A DNA stretch of 64,000 nt from Saccharothrix deserti. Its GTDB lineage: Bacteria > Actinomycetota > Actinomycetes > Mycobacteriales > Pseudonocardiaceae. Both the position numbers and the translations under genes were made by a program. Where the stretch lies: contig NZ_VKAB01000002.1 in assembly GCF_009769385.1 (NCBI RefSeq), forward strand, positions 1-64,000, in the 5' to 3' direction. Below the pieces are notes generated by a model that worked only from the letters and a program-made list of their open reading frames with translations, searched no databases and was not told the origin of the DNA. Positions 24,246-33,897 of the stretch are shown in pieces (the first letter of the stretch is position 1; each line of letters opens with the position of its first letter).

Positions 24246-24305
24246 GCGCGGCCGATCAGCGCACAGCCAGGCCAGTCAACGCGCGGCCGATCAGCGCACA
24301 GCCAG
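24246..24305 (+). repeat. Tandem 25-bp duplication
   Basis: Two identical 25-bp copies at 24246-24270 and 24281-24305 (35-bp period), starting GCGCGGCCGATCAGCG. They form the 3' end of the short remnant at 24256-24417. Confidence 0.9.
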
Positions 24306-24417
24306 TCGCCGGGTCGTCGAGGAACGGCCGGTGGGCGACGCCTTCGAGACCGCGGAACCTCCGCACGGCCGCGTCCAACAACACCCCGTCACCGGCCGTC
24401 AGCCGCACCACGCGCAC
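24256..24417 (-). pseudogene. Possible acetyltransferase N-terminal remnant
   Basis: A 53-residue frame (VRVVRLTAGDGVLLDAAVRRF, …FLDDPATGCALIGRALTGLAVR) from GTG 24417 resembles the first third of GNAT acetyltransferases. It ends inside a 25-bp duplicated sequence, so the rest of the gene seems lost in that rearrangement. The family call is weak. Confidence 0.3.
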
Positions 24418-24529
24418 CGGGCCACCGTACCGATCGCCAGGGCGTCACCCGGCACGTGCCGATCGGCACCCCCAAGTCTGGCCGCCCGGCACTCCCGGTG
24501 CCGTGACCTGCGCCGATAACGTCGCCGCC

Positions 24530-25111
24530 ATGACCTTCCTGCTGCGTTTCGGCGCCGTCAGCGGCGCGTTGTCGGGCCTGTTCATCGCCCTGCCGGGAGC
24601 GGTCGAGGGGTTTGTCGGGGAGACGACCGCGACGAGTCTGGTGATCGGTGTGTCGCCCGCCCTGGCCGCCCCGCTGCTCACGGCCCTCTACCTCAAGCAG
24701 CCGCGCACCACGCTCGGCACCGTCGGCTACGTGGTGAACTTCCTGGGCCTCGGCCTGTTCGGCGCGGCGGCGTACGCGTTGAACGTCGTCCTGTTCCACC
24801 TCGACCAACCGGTGCTCGCCGCCCCGACCAAGATCGTCCTCTCGGCCAGCGCCCTGGTCTTCGCGGTCGGCACGGTCCTGTTCGCGGTGGGCATGCTCAG
24901 ATCCCGCGCCCACCCGCCCGTTCCGGTGTGGACCTACGCGATCGCGCTGCCGCTCTTCACCTTCGCCGCACGCCTGCCGGACACGCCGCTGACCAGCGCG
25001 CTGCACGTCATCGTCGGCGGCACGCTGGTGTGGCTGGCCCGATCGGTCTACCCGGCGGCGAGCCGACCGGCCACGTACAGCAGCACCAAAATCGACACGA
25101 TCCCCGCGTAG
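24530..25111 (+). CDS. Multi-pass membrane protein of unknown function
   Basis: 193 aa from ATG 24530. About six hydrophobic segments are visible (FGAVSGALSGLFIALPGAV, TSLVIGVSPALAAPLLTALY, LGTVGYVVNFLGLGLFGAAAYAL, IVLSASALVFAVGTVLFAVGML, VWTYAIALPLFTFAA, LHVIVGGTLVWLA). No motif is recognised. Its 3' end overlaps the convergent gene at 25048-25347 by 64 bp, so one of the two C-termini may be misjudged. Confidence 0.7.
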   Translation: MTFLLRFGAVSGALSGLFIALPGAVEGFVGETTATSLVIGVSPALAAPLLTALYLKQPRTTLGTVGYVVNFLGLGLFGAAAYALNVVLFHLDQPVLAAPTKIVLSASALVFAVGTVLFAVGMLRSRAHPPVPVWTYAIALPLFTFAARLPDTPLTSALHVIVGGTLVWLARSVYPAASRPATYSSTKIDTIPA

Positions 25112-25347
25112 GGCACGAACACCCTCGGCCTGCCGCGGGTGCCGGCCCAGGTCACCACCACCGCCACCGCCCACACCAACGCCGTCCCGCCGGCCGCCAC
25201 GACCATCGGCAGCTGCCCGTACGTGCAGACGCCCCTCACCGAGTGCTCGCAACTGACCGTCGGCGTGAACGCCATCAGCCCGTACACCAGGGCGACCGGC
25301 GCGAACAAGCAGAGCAGCACCGTACCGACCACGGCCAGACCCTTCAT
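25048..25347 (-). CDS. Small membrane protein of unknown function
   Basis: 99 aa from ATG 25347. Three hydrophobic segments (MKGLAVVGTVLLCLFAPVALVYGLMAF; LPMVVAAGGTALVWAVAVVVTWA; YAGIVSILVLLYVAGRLA) flank an outside loop with two Cys (SCEHSVRGVCTYGQ). It converges with and overlaps the previous gene. No family recognised. Confidence 0.6.
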   Translation of the reverse strand: MKGLAVVGTVLLCLFAPVALVYGLMAFTPTVSCEHSVRGVCTYGQLPMVVAAGGTALVWAVAVVVTWAGTRGRPRVFVPYAGIVSILVLLYVAGRLAAG

Positions 25348-25391
25348 GGACCCGCACGGTAGCAGCACCACCGTGCGGGTCCACAAAGGAC

Positions 25392-28115
25392 TCAAGGTGC
25401 CCAGGGCGCGGTGACGGCCCAGCTCACGTCCTCGTCGTAGGACGCGGGGCTGTCGAACGCGTGGGCGCCGCCGTTCACCGCCACCCACACCTCCTCCGCG
25501 TAGTGCCGCACGCTCGAACCCAGCTCGTTGACCGACGCCAGCCGCACGCCACCGGTCCCCGGCTGGGCGCAGAACGTCGCGTCCCTCCGGAACAGGTCGG
25601 TGCCGTCCGACGGGGCCAGCCGCACCCGGAACGCCGCGTGACGCAGGTACTGCCCGGGGTAGTTGCGCGACTCCAACGAGTAGCAGGACGGCTCCGCCAG
25701 ACCACGCCGCACCACGAACGTCGCGTCCGCCTTCAGCAGGTCCGGGCTGCCCGCGTCCACCACGTCCGTCCGGGCCAGGCTGTCCCGGTGCCGCAGGTAC
25801 CGGTCGGTGAACCCCGGCGTGGTCACCCGGAACGACCGCGCCTGGTCCAGCGGCAGGTCGGCGCCGCTGCGCCACAGCGGAACGACCGCCGCCCACGTGG
25901 TGTCCGCTGCGAAGCCCGTCGCGCCGTCCCACGGGTTCGGCCCACCGGACCGCGCCAGGTACACGCCCTCGGCGTAGTGCCGGACGAAGTGACCGGGCAG
26001 GTTGCGCGACTCCAACGCCGTGCCGCCCGAACCGGCACGCGCGCAGAACGTCGCGTCCCCGGCGAACCCGGCCGACCCGTCGTTCACCTCGGACCGCACC
26101 CGGAACGCGGAGTGCCGCAGGAACCGTCCCGGGAAGTTGCGCGATTCGAACGACAGGCACGCCGCGTCCGACAGACCCGGCCGGGCCCAGAACGTGGCGT
26201 CCAACCGGCCCGTGTCGTCACCGATCACGTCGGTGCGCGCCACGCCGTCACGGTGCCGCAGGTGCCGGTCCGTGAAACCGGCCGTGGTGACCCGCAGCGA
26301 GATCGCCTCGCCGCGCCCGACCTCGGTGCCGGCGGCCAGCGCGAGCACCCGCCGGTTGACCTCCCGCACCCGCGCCTCGGACACCTTCAGCACCTGCCGG
26401 TCGTAGGTGTAGAAGCCGTTGACCTCGTTCTCCACGTCGTAGGGCTCGGTGTAGACGGACGCGGACAGCCCGCGCGTGTGCACGAACCGGCCGACCTCCT
26501 CGGTGATCTCCGCGTACCGGTTGGTCAACGACGTCTCGTCGGGGAACAGCTCGCCGTACGCGAACCCCGCGCCCGGCTGCCACTCGTGGCCGACGACGCG
26601 CCGGCCCAGCCCGCCGAACTCGCCGAGCACCGCCACCCGGTTCGCGTCGGGCTGCCGCGTGCCACTGGACATCTGGTAGGCGTGGTCGTCGATGATGTCG
26701 CCGTTGCCCGGATCGGGGTCGGAGACGCAGCAGTTGGAGCCCGAGTTGTGGTTGATCAGCCGGGTGTCGTCGATCGAGCGGACCAGGTCCACGATCCGGC
26801 CGGCGTCGTACTCGCCCCAGCCCTCGTTGAACGGCACCCACTGCACGATCGACGTGATGCCCTTGAGCTGGTCGATCATCCGCCGCAACTCGGACTCGAA
26901 GTGGGTGCGCCCGTTGGGCACGTCGTCGACCGCGTCCAGCGACGGCATGTCCTGCCACACCATCAGGCCGAGCCGGTCGGCGTGGTAGTACCAGCGGGCG
27001 GGTTCGACCTTGATGTGCTTGCGGACCATGTTGAAGCCGAGCGCCTTCTGCCGTTCCAGGTCGAACCGCAGGGCGGCGTCGGTGGGCGCGGTGTAGATGC
27101 CGTCCGGCCAGTAGCCCTGGTCCAGGGTGCCGAGTTGGAACACGAACTCGCCGTTGAGCAGCGGGCGCATCACGCCGCCGACCACCGCCTTGCCCAGCGA
27201 CCTCATGCCGAAGTAGCCCTTGACCACGTCGCCGCCCATGGTGACCCGCAGGTCGTAGAGGAACGGGTCGTCCGGCGACCACAACCGGGCGTCGGGCACG
27301 GGCACCCGCAGGTGAGCGCCCGTCCTGCCGACAGCCGTGCCGACGACCCGACCGCCGGACAGCACCTCGGCGCGCACTCGTTGACCGGCCGTGCCCCGCA
27401 CGACCAGGTCGAGCACGCCCGCCGCGACGTCCGGGGTGGTGTCCAGGCGCGTGATGTGGTTGGCCGCCACCGGTTCCAGCCATACCGTCTGCCAAATACC
27501 GGACGCGGCGGTGTAGAAGATGCCGCTCGGATCGCGTCGCTGTTTGCCGATCGGATGCGAAGCACCGTCCACGGTCGACCGCACGCCGACGATCACCTCG
27601 TTCACGCCGCCGCGCAGGGCGTTGGTGATGTCGAACGAGAACGCGTCGAACCCGCCGGTGTGCGTGCCGACGGCGACGCCGTTGGCCCAGACGCGGGTCT
27701 CCCAGGTGACCGCGCCGAAGTTGAGCTTCACCCGGCGGCCGTTCCAGCCGGCCGGGACGGTGAACGTGCGGCGGTAGAACATGTGGTCCTCGTGCCGCTT
27801 GATACCGGAGAGCGCGGACTCGATCGGGTAAGGCACCAGCACGCCCTCGGCGAGCGGCCGGCCGAACGGCGGCGAGGACAGGTTCGGCGCGCCGGTGAAC
27901 TCCCAGACGCCGTTGAGGTTGAGCCAGTCCGACCGCACCAGCTGCGGGCGCGGGTACTCGGGTAACGCGTTGGTCGGTGACACCTGGCCGGTCCACGGCG
28001 TGGTCAGGGGCGCCGGTTTGGGCTGCCAGACGGCCGCGGACGCGGTGCCGGGCAGGGCGATGACGAGGGTGCTCAGGACGAGGAGTCCGGTCAGCCCGGA
28101 CAACAGCTTGCGCAT
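25392..28115 (-). CDS. Secreted GH2 glycoside hydrolase with two CBM42 (AbfB) modules
   Basis: 907 aa from ATG 28115. Signal peptide (MRKLLSGLTGLLVLSTLVIALPGTASA). GH2 sugar-binding domain (WLNLNGVWEFTGAP…MFYRRTFTVPAGWNGRRVKLNFGAVTWETRVWANG), immunoglobulin-like domain and TIM barrel with acid/base Glu in VPFNEGWGEYD and nucleophile Glu in VLGEFGG. The last about 330 residues are two AbfB/CBM42 arabinose-binding trefoils with repeated FTDRxLRHRD and ESRNxPGxxxRH motifs. It likely removes terminal galactose or arabinopyranose from arabinan-type side chains. It is divergent from a lacI-galK operon, which supports a galactoside substrate. Confidence 0.88.
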   Translation of the reverse strand: MRKLLSGLTGLLVLSTLVIALPGTASAAVWQPKPAPLTTPWTGQVSPTNALPEYPRPQLVRSDWLNLNGVWEFTGAPNLSSPPFGRPLAEGVLVPYPIESALSGIKRHEDHMFYRRTFTVPAGWNGRRVKLNFGAVTWETRVWANGVAVGTHTGGFDAFSFDITNALRGGVNEVIVGVRSTVDGASHPIGKQRRDPSGIFYTAASGIWQTVWLEPVAANHITRLDTTPDVAAGVLDLVVRGTAGQRVRAEVLSGGRVVGTAVGRTGAHLRVPVPDARLWSPDDPFLYDLRVTMGGDVVKGYFGMRSLGKAVVGGVMRPLLNGEFVFQLGTLDQGYWPDGIYTAPTDAALRFDLERQKALGFNMVRKHIKVEPARWYYHADRLGLMVWQDMPSLDAVDDVPNGRTHFESELRRMIDQLKGITSIVQWVPFNEGWGEYDAGRIVDLVRSIDDTRLINHNSGSNCCVSDPDPGNGDIIDDHAYQMSSGTRQPDANRVAVLGEFGGLGRRVVGHEWQPGAGFAYGELFPDETSLTNRYAEITEEVGRFVHTRGLSASVYTEPYDVENEVNGFYTYDRQVLKVSEARVREVNRRVLALAAGTEVGRGEAISLRVTTAGFTDRHLRHRDGVARTDVIGDDTGRLDATFWARPGLSDAACLSFESRNFPGRFLRHSAFRVRSEVNDGSAGFAGDATFCARAGSGGTALESRNLPGHFVRHYAEGVYLARSGGPNPWDGATGFAADTTWAAVVPLWRSGADLPLDQARSFRVTTPGFTDRYLRHRDSLARTDVVDAGSPDLLKADATFVVRRGLAEPSCYSLESRNYPGQYLRHAAFRVRLAPSDGTDLFRRDATFCAQPGTGGVRLASVNELGSSVRHYAEEVWVAVNGGAHAFDSPASYDEDVSWAVTAPWAP

Positions 28116-28134
28116 GGTGGCTCCACGATCGGCA

Positions 28135-28179
28135 GGGTGCTGGTGACGTGGTGCTGGGTGACCCGGTGCTGGGTGACCT
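28135..28179 (-). repeat. 15-bp tandem repeat in the GH2 leader
   Basis: Three copies of a 15-bp unit (GGTGCTGGGTGACCC and variants) lie 20-64 bp upstream of the GH2 start, in its likely untranslated leader. Confidence 0.8.
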
Positions 28180-28207
28180 GGGTCACTTCCTGTTCTTACA
28201 TCGTTGA

Positions 28208-28219
28208 TACAACGTTGTA
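28208..28219. promoter_or_regulatory. LacI-type operator between GH2 and lacI genes
   Basis: TACAACGTTGTA is a perfect 12-bp palindrome with the central CG typical of LacI-family sites. It lies between the divergent GH2 gene and the LacI-family gene and is the best candidate site for that regulator. Confidence 0.65.
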
Positions 28220-28292
28220 AAGCGGTCGGGCGGCCGGCTACGATCCCGGTCGTTCCCGAGACCCACCTCGGCCAGGACCCGGAGGCGCCGCT

Positions 28293-29290
28293 TTGGCCAC
28301 GCTCAAGGACGTCGCCGCGCTGGCCGGCGTGTCGGTGAAGACGGTGTCGAACGTGGTCAACGGCTACGCGTTCGTGAAACCGGAGAACCGCCGCCGGGTC
28401 GAGGAGGCGCTGGTCACCACGGGCTACCGGCCGAACCTGGGCGCGCGCAACCTGCGCCGGGGCCGGACCGGGTTCGTCGCCCTGGTGCTGCCGGAACTGG
28501 TCGTGCCGTACTTCGCGGAGCTGGCCGGGCTGGTGCTCGGCGCGGCCCAGGAGCACGAGTGGAACGTGCTGATCGAGCAGACCCTCGGCACCCGCGAGGG
28601 CGAACGGGACACGCTCGCGTCGCTCGGCCCGCACATGATCGACGGCGCGATCGTGAGCCCGGAGGCGTTGCAGGCGCGGGACTTCGGCGAGCTGGCGCCC
28701 GGCATCCCGGTGGTGATGCTCGGCGAGCACTCGGTCGACCTGCCGATGGACCACGTCGGCATCGACAACGTGGAGGCGGCGCGGGCGGCCGTGGCGCACC
28801 TGGTCGGTCTCGGCCGCACCCGGATCGCGGCGATCGGCGCGCACCCGCACCGCGGCACGGCCGCGCAACGCCTGGAGGGCTACCGGCTCGCGTTGACCGA
28901 GGCGGGCCTGCCGGTGCGCGACGAGCTGGTGGCGACCGCGTTGAACTACCACCGACGGGACGGCGCGGAGGCGATGACGAGGCTGCTGGCCGCCGCCGAG
29001 CCGCCGGACGCGGTGTTCTGCTTCAACGACCTGCTGGCCGTCGGCGCGGTGCGCGCGGCGGTGGAGCGGGGCCTGCGCGTGCCCGCCGACGTGGCGGTCG
29101 TCGGGTTCGACAACACCGAGGAAGGCGCGTACAGCCTGCCGTCGCTCACCACGGTCGCACCGGACAAGGCCGCCATCGCGCGGGCCGCGGTGGACCTGCT
29201 GCGACGGCGCGTGGAAGACCCGGAACGGCCGCCGGAGCACGTGCGGACGCCGTTCTCGTTGGAGGTTCGAGAGAGCACGAGAGGTGACGC

Positions 29291-29294
<4 letters not shown>
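28293..29294 (+). CDS. LacI-family transcriptional regulator (galactose/galactoside locus)
   Basis: 333 aa from TTG 28293 after GGAGG. LacI helix-turn-helix and hinge: ATLKDVAALAGVSVKTVSNVVNGYAFVKPENRRRVEEAL. The periplasmic-binding-like effector domain follows (GFVALVLPELVVPYFAELAGLVLGAAQ; VVGFDNTEEGAYSLPSLTTV). It overlaps galK by 4 bp and is divergent from the GH2 gene, so it probably represses both until a galactose- or arabinose-type inducer appears. The palindrome at 28208-28219 is the likely site. Confidence 0.93.
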
Positions 29295-30412
<1,118 letters not shown>

Positions 30413-30419
30413 CTGTGGT

Positions 30420-30737
30420 CTAGGCGCCGGGTACCCGGTAGTCCGGGATCCTGGTCCGCGCCTCGTCCATCTCTGCCGCGGTCAGCAGCGGGGTCGTGCG
30501 GATTTGGACGCTGCCGCTCTGGTTGATGACGAGCGACATAGCTGCGGCCGCCGAGGGGTCGGCGTCGATGACGACGATCACGTCGTCATCGCCGTAGGCG
30601 AAGTAGAACGCCTCGACCTTCCCCCCGATGGACTCCACGAGGCTGCGGATGTAGGCCTCACGCGCGACGAAGCCCTCTTTGACTACGCCCTGGAAGCCGG
30701 CCTGCGTGTACTTGGCGTGGATCAGGAATTTCGCCAT
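30420..30737 (-). CDS. GYD-domain protein
   Basis: 105 aa from ATG 30737. The sequence MAKFLIHAKYTQAGFQGVVKEGFVAREAYIRSLVESIGGKVEAFYFAYGDDDVIVVIDADPSAAAAMSLVINQSG is characteristic of the GYD family (ferredoxin-like fold, GDDDV signature). Function of the family is poorly defined. It converges with galK with only 7 bp between stops. Confidence 0.88.
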   Translation of the reverse strand: MAKFLIHAKYTQAGFQGVVKEGFVAREAYIRSLVESIGGKVEAFYFAYGDDDVIVVIDADPSAAAAMSLVINQSGSVQIRTTPLLTAAEMDEARTRIPDYRVPGA

Positions 30738-31115
30738 GGTGCACCTCGTCGGTCACAAGTCGTTCCGGCGCTCCCCCACTGCAAGGTAAGTCCGCCGTCG
30801 AGTGATCACCACTCGAACCCCGGCCGCACGCACGACCTCTTTCCCACGGGTTCCCACGGGTTCCCATGGGAATTCCGCATCGGCCGGGGCCGGACCCATT
30901 CGCCGAGTTTATCGGTAACCAATACATCTCCTAGTTGGACAGACGTTCACCAGCAACGGAGGCGCGATCGTCTCGCGAGGGCCTGTCATCCCACCTCCGG
31001 CGAGGCCTCTCCCGCTCCATCGGCCGGACACGTCGGGGATGGCCGCTGATCACCTCCGCCGTGTACGCAGGTACCCGAAACGCGTTCTTCCCGGCCCTGC
31101 ACGGAAGGAGAGCCG
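30738..31115. other. Intergenic region with repeats and a possible PHO box
   Basis: No gene seen. Three 10-bp tandem units (TTCCCACGGG twice, then TTCCCATGGG, 30841-30870) end in the palindrome TTCCCATGGGAA. Further right, GTTGGACAGAC-GTTCACCAGCA (30934-30955) are adjacent 11-bp units. Confidence 0.6.
30934..30955 (+). promoter_or_regulatory. Weak candidate PHO box upstream of phoD
   Basis: Two adjacent 11-bp units, GTTGGACAGAC and GTTCACCAGCA. The second matches the actinobacterial PhoP direct-repeat consensus (GTTCACC); the first is poor. About 160 bp before phoD. Confidence 0.3.
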
Positions 31116-32627
31116 ATGTCCCCACTGACTCGACGAACGCTCATCGCCGGCGGCATCGCGAGCGCCGGCGTGACGGTTCTCGCCCCCACCACCGCGAACG
31201 CCATCTCCTACCCGTTCACGCTGGGAGTCGCCTCCGGTGAGCCCGCCGCGGACGGCTTCGTGATCTGGACGCGCCTCGCGCCGAGCCCGCTCAACGCCGA
31301 CGGCCTCGGCGGCATGACCAGCGCCTCGGTCGCGGTGGAGTGGCAGGTCGCGACCGACCAGCGGTTCGCCCAGATCGTGCGCAGCGGCACGGCGACCGCG
31401 ACGCAGACGTGGGCGCACAGCGTGCACGTCGAGGTGGACGGCCTGGAGCCCGGCCGCGAGTACTTCTACCGGTTCCGCGCCGCCGGGCACATCTCCCCCG
31501 TCGGCCGGGGCGTCACCGCGCCCGCGCCCGGCACCAGCCCGGCGCTGACCATGCTGTTCGCCTCCTGCTCGCACTTCGAGGAGGGCTACTTCACCGCGTA
31601 CCGGCGGATGGCCGAGGAGAACCCGCACCTCATCCTGCACCTGGGCGACTACATCTACGAGGGCGCGGCGACCACCACGAAGGTGCGCAAGTTCGCGCCC
31701 GGCACCGAGATCGACGGCCTCGCCGACTACCGGATCCGGCACGCGCAGTACAAGACGGACGTGGACCTCCAGGCCGCGCACGCCGCCGCGCCGTGGCTGG
31801 TCGTCTGGGACGACCACGAGGTGGAGAACAACTACGCCAAGCTGGTGCGCAACGACTCCTCGCCCGCGGGCGACTTCCGCGCCCGCCGTGCGGCGGCGTA
31901 CAAGGCGTACTACGAGCACATGCCGCTGCGCGCCGCACAGGCGCCGGTCGCGGAGAACATGCAGCTGTACCGCCGGGTCCGCTGGGGCAGCCTGGCCACG
32001 TTCCACATGCTCGACACCCGCCAGTACCGCGACGACCAGGCGTGCGGCGACGGCTCGAAGGTGTGCCCGGAGGCCGACGACCCGGCCCGCACGCTGATCG
32101 GCGCGACGCAGGAGTCCTGGCTCCTCGACGGGATGCGGCAGAAGCTCGGCACGTGGGACTTCCTCGGCCAGCAGGTGTTCTTCGCGCAACGCCTGAACTC
32201 CGCCGACGGCGCGAAGTCCATGGACGCGTGGGACGGCTACAGCGCCAACCGCGGCCGGTTGCAGCGCGGCTGGGACGCGGCGGGCCTGCGCAACACCGTG
32301 GTGCTGACCGGTGACGTGCACCGGTCGTGGGCGGCGAACCTGATGAACAACTACAGCACCCAGGACCGGATCGTCGGCACCGAACTGGTGACCACGTCGA
32401 TCACGTCCGGCGGCGACGGCAACGCGGCCGACACCGGCCTGAACTCCCTCAACCCGCACGTGAAGTTCTTCAAGAACCTGCGCGGCTACGTCCGCACCGT
32501 CACCTCCCCCACCCAGATGAACGTGGACTTCCGCTTCGTCGACCGGGTCACCGCGCGCGACTACCCGATCAGGACGTTGCAGAGCTACGTCATCCAGGCA
32601 GGCAACCCGGGATTGCAGGCGCCATGA
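31116..32627 (+). CDS. phoD: Alkaline phosphatase D (phosphodiesterase), Tat-exported
   Basis: 503 aa from ATG 31116 after AAGGAGAG. Twin-arginine signal (LTRRTLIAGGIASAGVTVLAPTTANA). N-terminal PhoD domain (FTLGVASGEPAADGFVIWTRLAP), then metal-binding motifs ASCSHFEEGY, LHLGDYIYEG, WDDHEVENNYA and LTGDVHRSW. Secreted PhoD enzymes release phosphate from phosphodiesters such as teichoic acids. The next gene's ATG overlaps this stop (ATGA), so both are made together. Phosphate control is plausible; the upstream PHO box is weak. Confidence 0.94.
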   Translation: MSPLTRRTLIAGGIASAGVTVLAPTTANAISYPFTLGVASGEPAADGFVIWTRLAPSPLNADGLGGMTSASVAVEWQVATDQRFAQIVRSGTATATQTWAHSVHVEVDGLEPGREYFYRFRAAGHISPVGRGVTAPAPGTSPALTMLFASCSHFEEGYFTAYRRMAEENPHLILHLGDYIYEGAATTTKVRKFAPGTEIDGLADYRIRHAQYKTDVDLQAAHAAAPWLVVWDDHEVENNYAKLVRNDSSPAGDFRARRAAAYKAYYEHMPLRAAQAPVAENMQLYRRVRWGSLATFHMLDTRQYRDDQACGDGSKVCPEADDPARTLIGATQESWLLDGMRQKLGTWDFLGQQVFFAQRLNSADGAKSMDAWDGYSANRGRLQRGWDAAGLRNTVVLTGDVHRSWAANLMNNYSTQDRIVGTELVTTSITSGGDGNAADTGLNSLNPHVKFFKNLRGYVRTVTSPTQMNVDFRFVDRVTARDYPIRTLQSYVIQAGNPGLQAP

Positions 32628-33826
32628 GAAAACTGACGATCGTGATCGCGGCGGCGCTCATGCTGCTGGGCGCCGGCACCGCGTCTGCGGCGGCCACGTG
32701 GACCGCCGTGAACAGCACCGCCACCGGCGACCAGGACAACGCCGCCGTGTCCGCGGTGCGCAACGGCTGGACCGCCGTGGTGTGGGAGGACGACCGCGAC
32801 GACGCGACGCCCACCGACCCCGCGCACAGCGACGTGTGGGTCCGCATGTTCAAGGACGGCGTGTCCCGCTACGAGAAGAAGCTGTCCGAAGGCGGCACCA
32901 GCGGCACCACTTGGCGGCACGTGCAGCCGGACGTCGCGGTGCACGACAACGGCAGCGCGGTCGTGGTGTGGGCCGATGACCCCGACGGCAACGGCTACTA
33001 CAACATCCAGGTGCGGGTCCTCGGCACCGACGGCGCGGTCACCGGTTCCGCGCGGGCCAACGCGAACGCCGACGGGCAGCAGATCGACCCGGCCGTGGCC
33101 GCCGATCCCGACACGGGTGGTTTCGCGGTGGCGTGGGAGGACAAGCAGACCGGCGTCAACGCGACCGTGCGGGTGGCCGGGTTCGCGTCCGTGACGTCGA
33201 AGACCTACGAGGCGCAGGTGCACACGACCGGCGGCACGCACCAGCGGCCGGACGTGGCCATGGGCGCGGCGGGCAACGCGATCGTGGTGTGGGACGAGGA
33301 CGGCGACGGCAACGGGTTCTTCAACGTCGGCCGCAAGATCCTCACCCCGTCCGGTGGCGTGAAGCTGGCGCAGGGCGTGGCCAACGTGAGCGGTGACGGG
33401 CAGCAGCGGCGGGCGGTCGTGGCGGCGAACTTCAACGGCGACTTCACGGTGGCCTGGGAGACCGACCACACCGGCACGGCACAGGTTGGCGCGCGGTCGT
33501 TCAACGCCGCCGGGACCGCCCGGACGGCCGCCGACACGCTGCTGCCGGGAACCGACCCGCAGATCGGCATCGACGACCAGCTCAACGTCGTGGTGACGTG
33601 GGTAGAGGCGTCGGACGTGCACACGCAGGGCCTGAATCCGGACGGCACGGTCGCGGGCAGGCTGCCGCGCCAGCCGACCGTGTCCACCGCGACGGGCAGG
33701 CAGGACGAGCCCGCGCTGGGCGTCGACGCGTGGGGCCAGATCACCGTCGTCTACACCGACGACAACGACGGCAACGGGTTCGACCAGGTCTACCTCGGCA
33801 CCGGGCTGGTCAACAGCACCTGGTGA
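32624..33826 (+). CDS. Secreted propeller-like protein of unknown function, coupled to phoD
   Basis: 400 aa from ATG 32624 (ATGA overlap with phoD). Signal peptide (MRKLTIVIAAALMLLGAGTASA). The mature protein has about seven repeats with VVVW/VAWE strands followed by DDxDGNGxx loops (WADDPDGNGYYNIQVR, WDEDGDGNGFFNVGRK, YTDDNDGNGFDQVYL), consistent with a calcium-binding beta-propeller. No catalytic motif seen. Translational coupling suggests it works with PhoD, perhaps in substrate binding or anchoring. A strong terminator follows. Confidence 0.75.
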   Translation: MRKLTIVIAAALMLLGAGTASAAATWTAVNSTATGDQDNAAVSAVRNGWTAVVWEDDRDDATPTDPAHSDVWVRMFKDGVSRYEKKLSEGGTSGTTWRHVQPDVAVHDNGSAVVVWADDPDGNGYYNIQVRVLGTDGAVTGSARANANADGQQIDPAVAADPDTGGFAVAWEDKQTGVNATVRVAGFASVTSKTYEAQVHTTGGTHQRPDVAMGAAGNAIVVWDEDGDGNGFFNVGRKILTPSGGVKLAQGVANVSGDGQQRRAVVAANFNGDFTVAWETDHTGTAQVGARSFNAAGTARTAADTLLPGTDPQIGIDDQLNVVVTWVEASDVHTQGLNPDGTVAGRLPRQPTVSTATGRQDEPALGVDAWGQITVVYTDDNDGNGFDQVYLGTGLVNSTW

Positions 33827-33829
33827 GGT

Positions 33830-33880
33830 CATGCTCGCGGCGCGCCCGGCACCCCTTCCCCGGAGCGCGCCGCGAGCATG
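33830..33880. terminator. Terminator between convergent genes
   Basis: A perfect 16-bp stem (CATGCTCGCGGCGCGC and its complement at 33865-33880) with a 19-nt loop, between the propeller gene (+) and the PHP hydrolase gene (-). Confidence 0.8.
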
Positions 33881-33897
33881 TCGGCCACGGATGCGTC

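Noticed and set aside
28116-29240. Upstream extension of the GH2 frame to 29240
   Set aside because: It is antisense to the LacI-family gene; the signal peptide begins at 28115.
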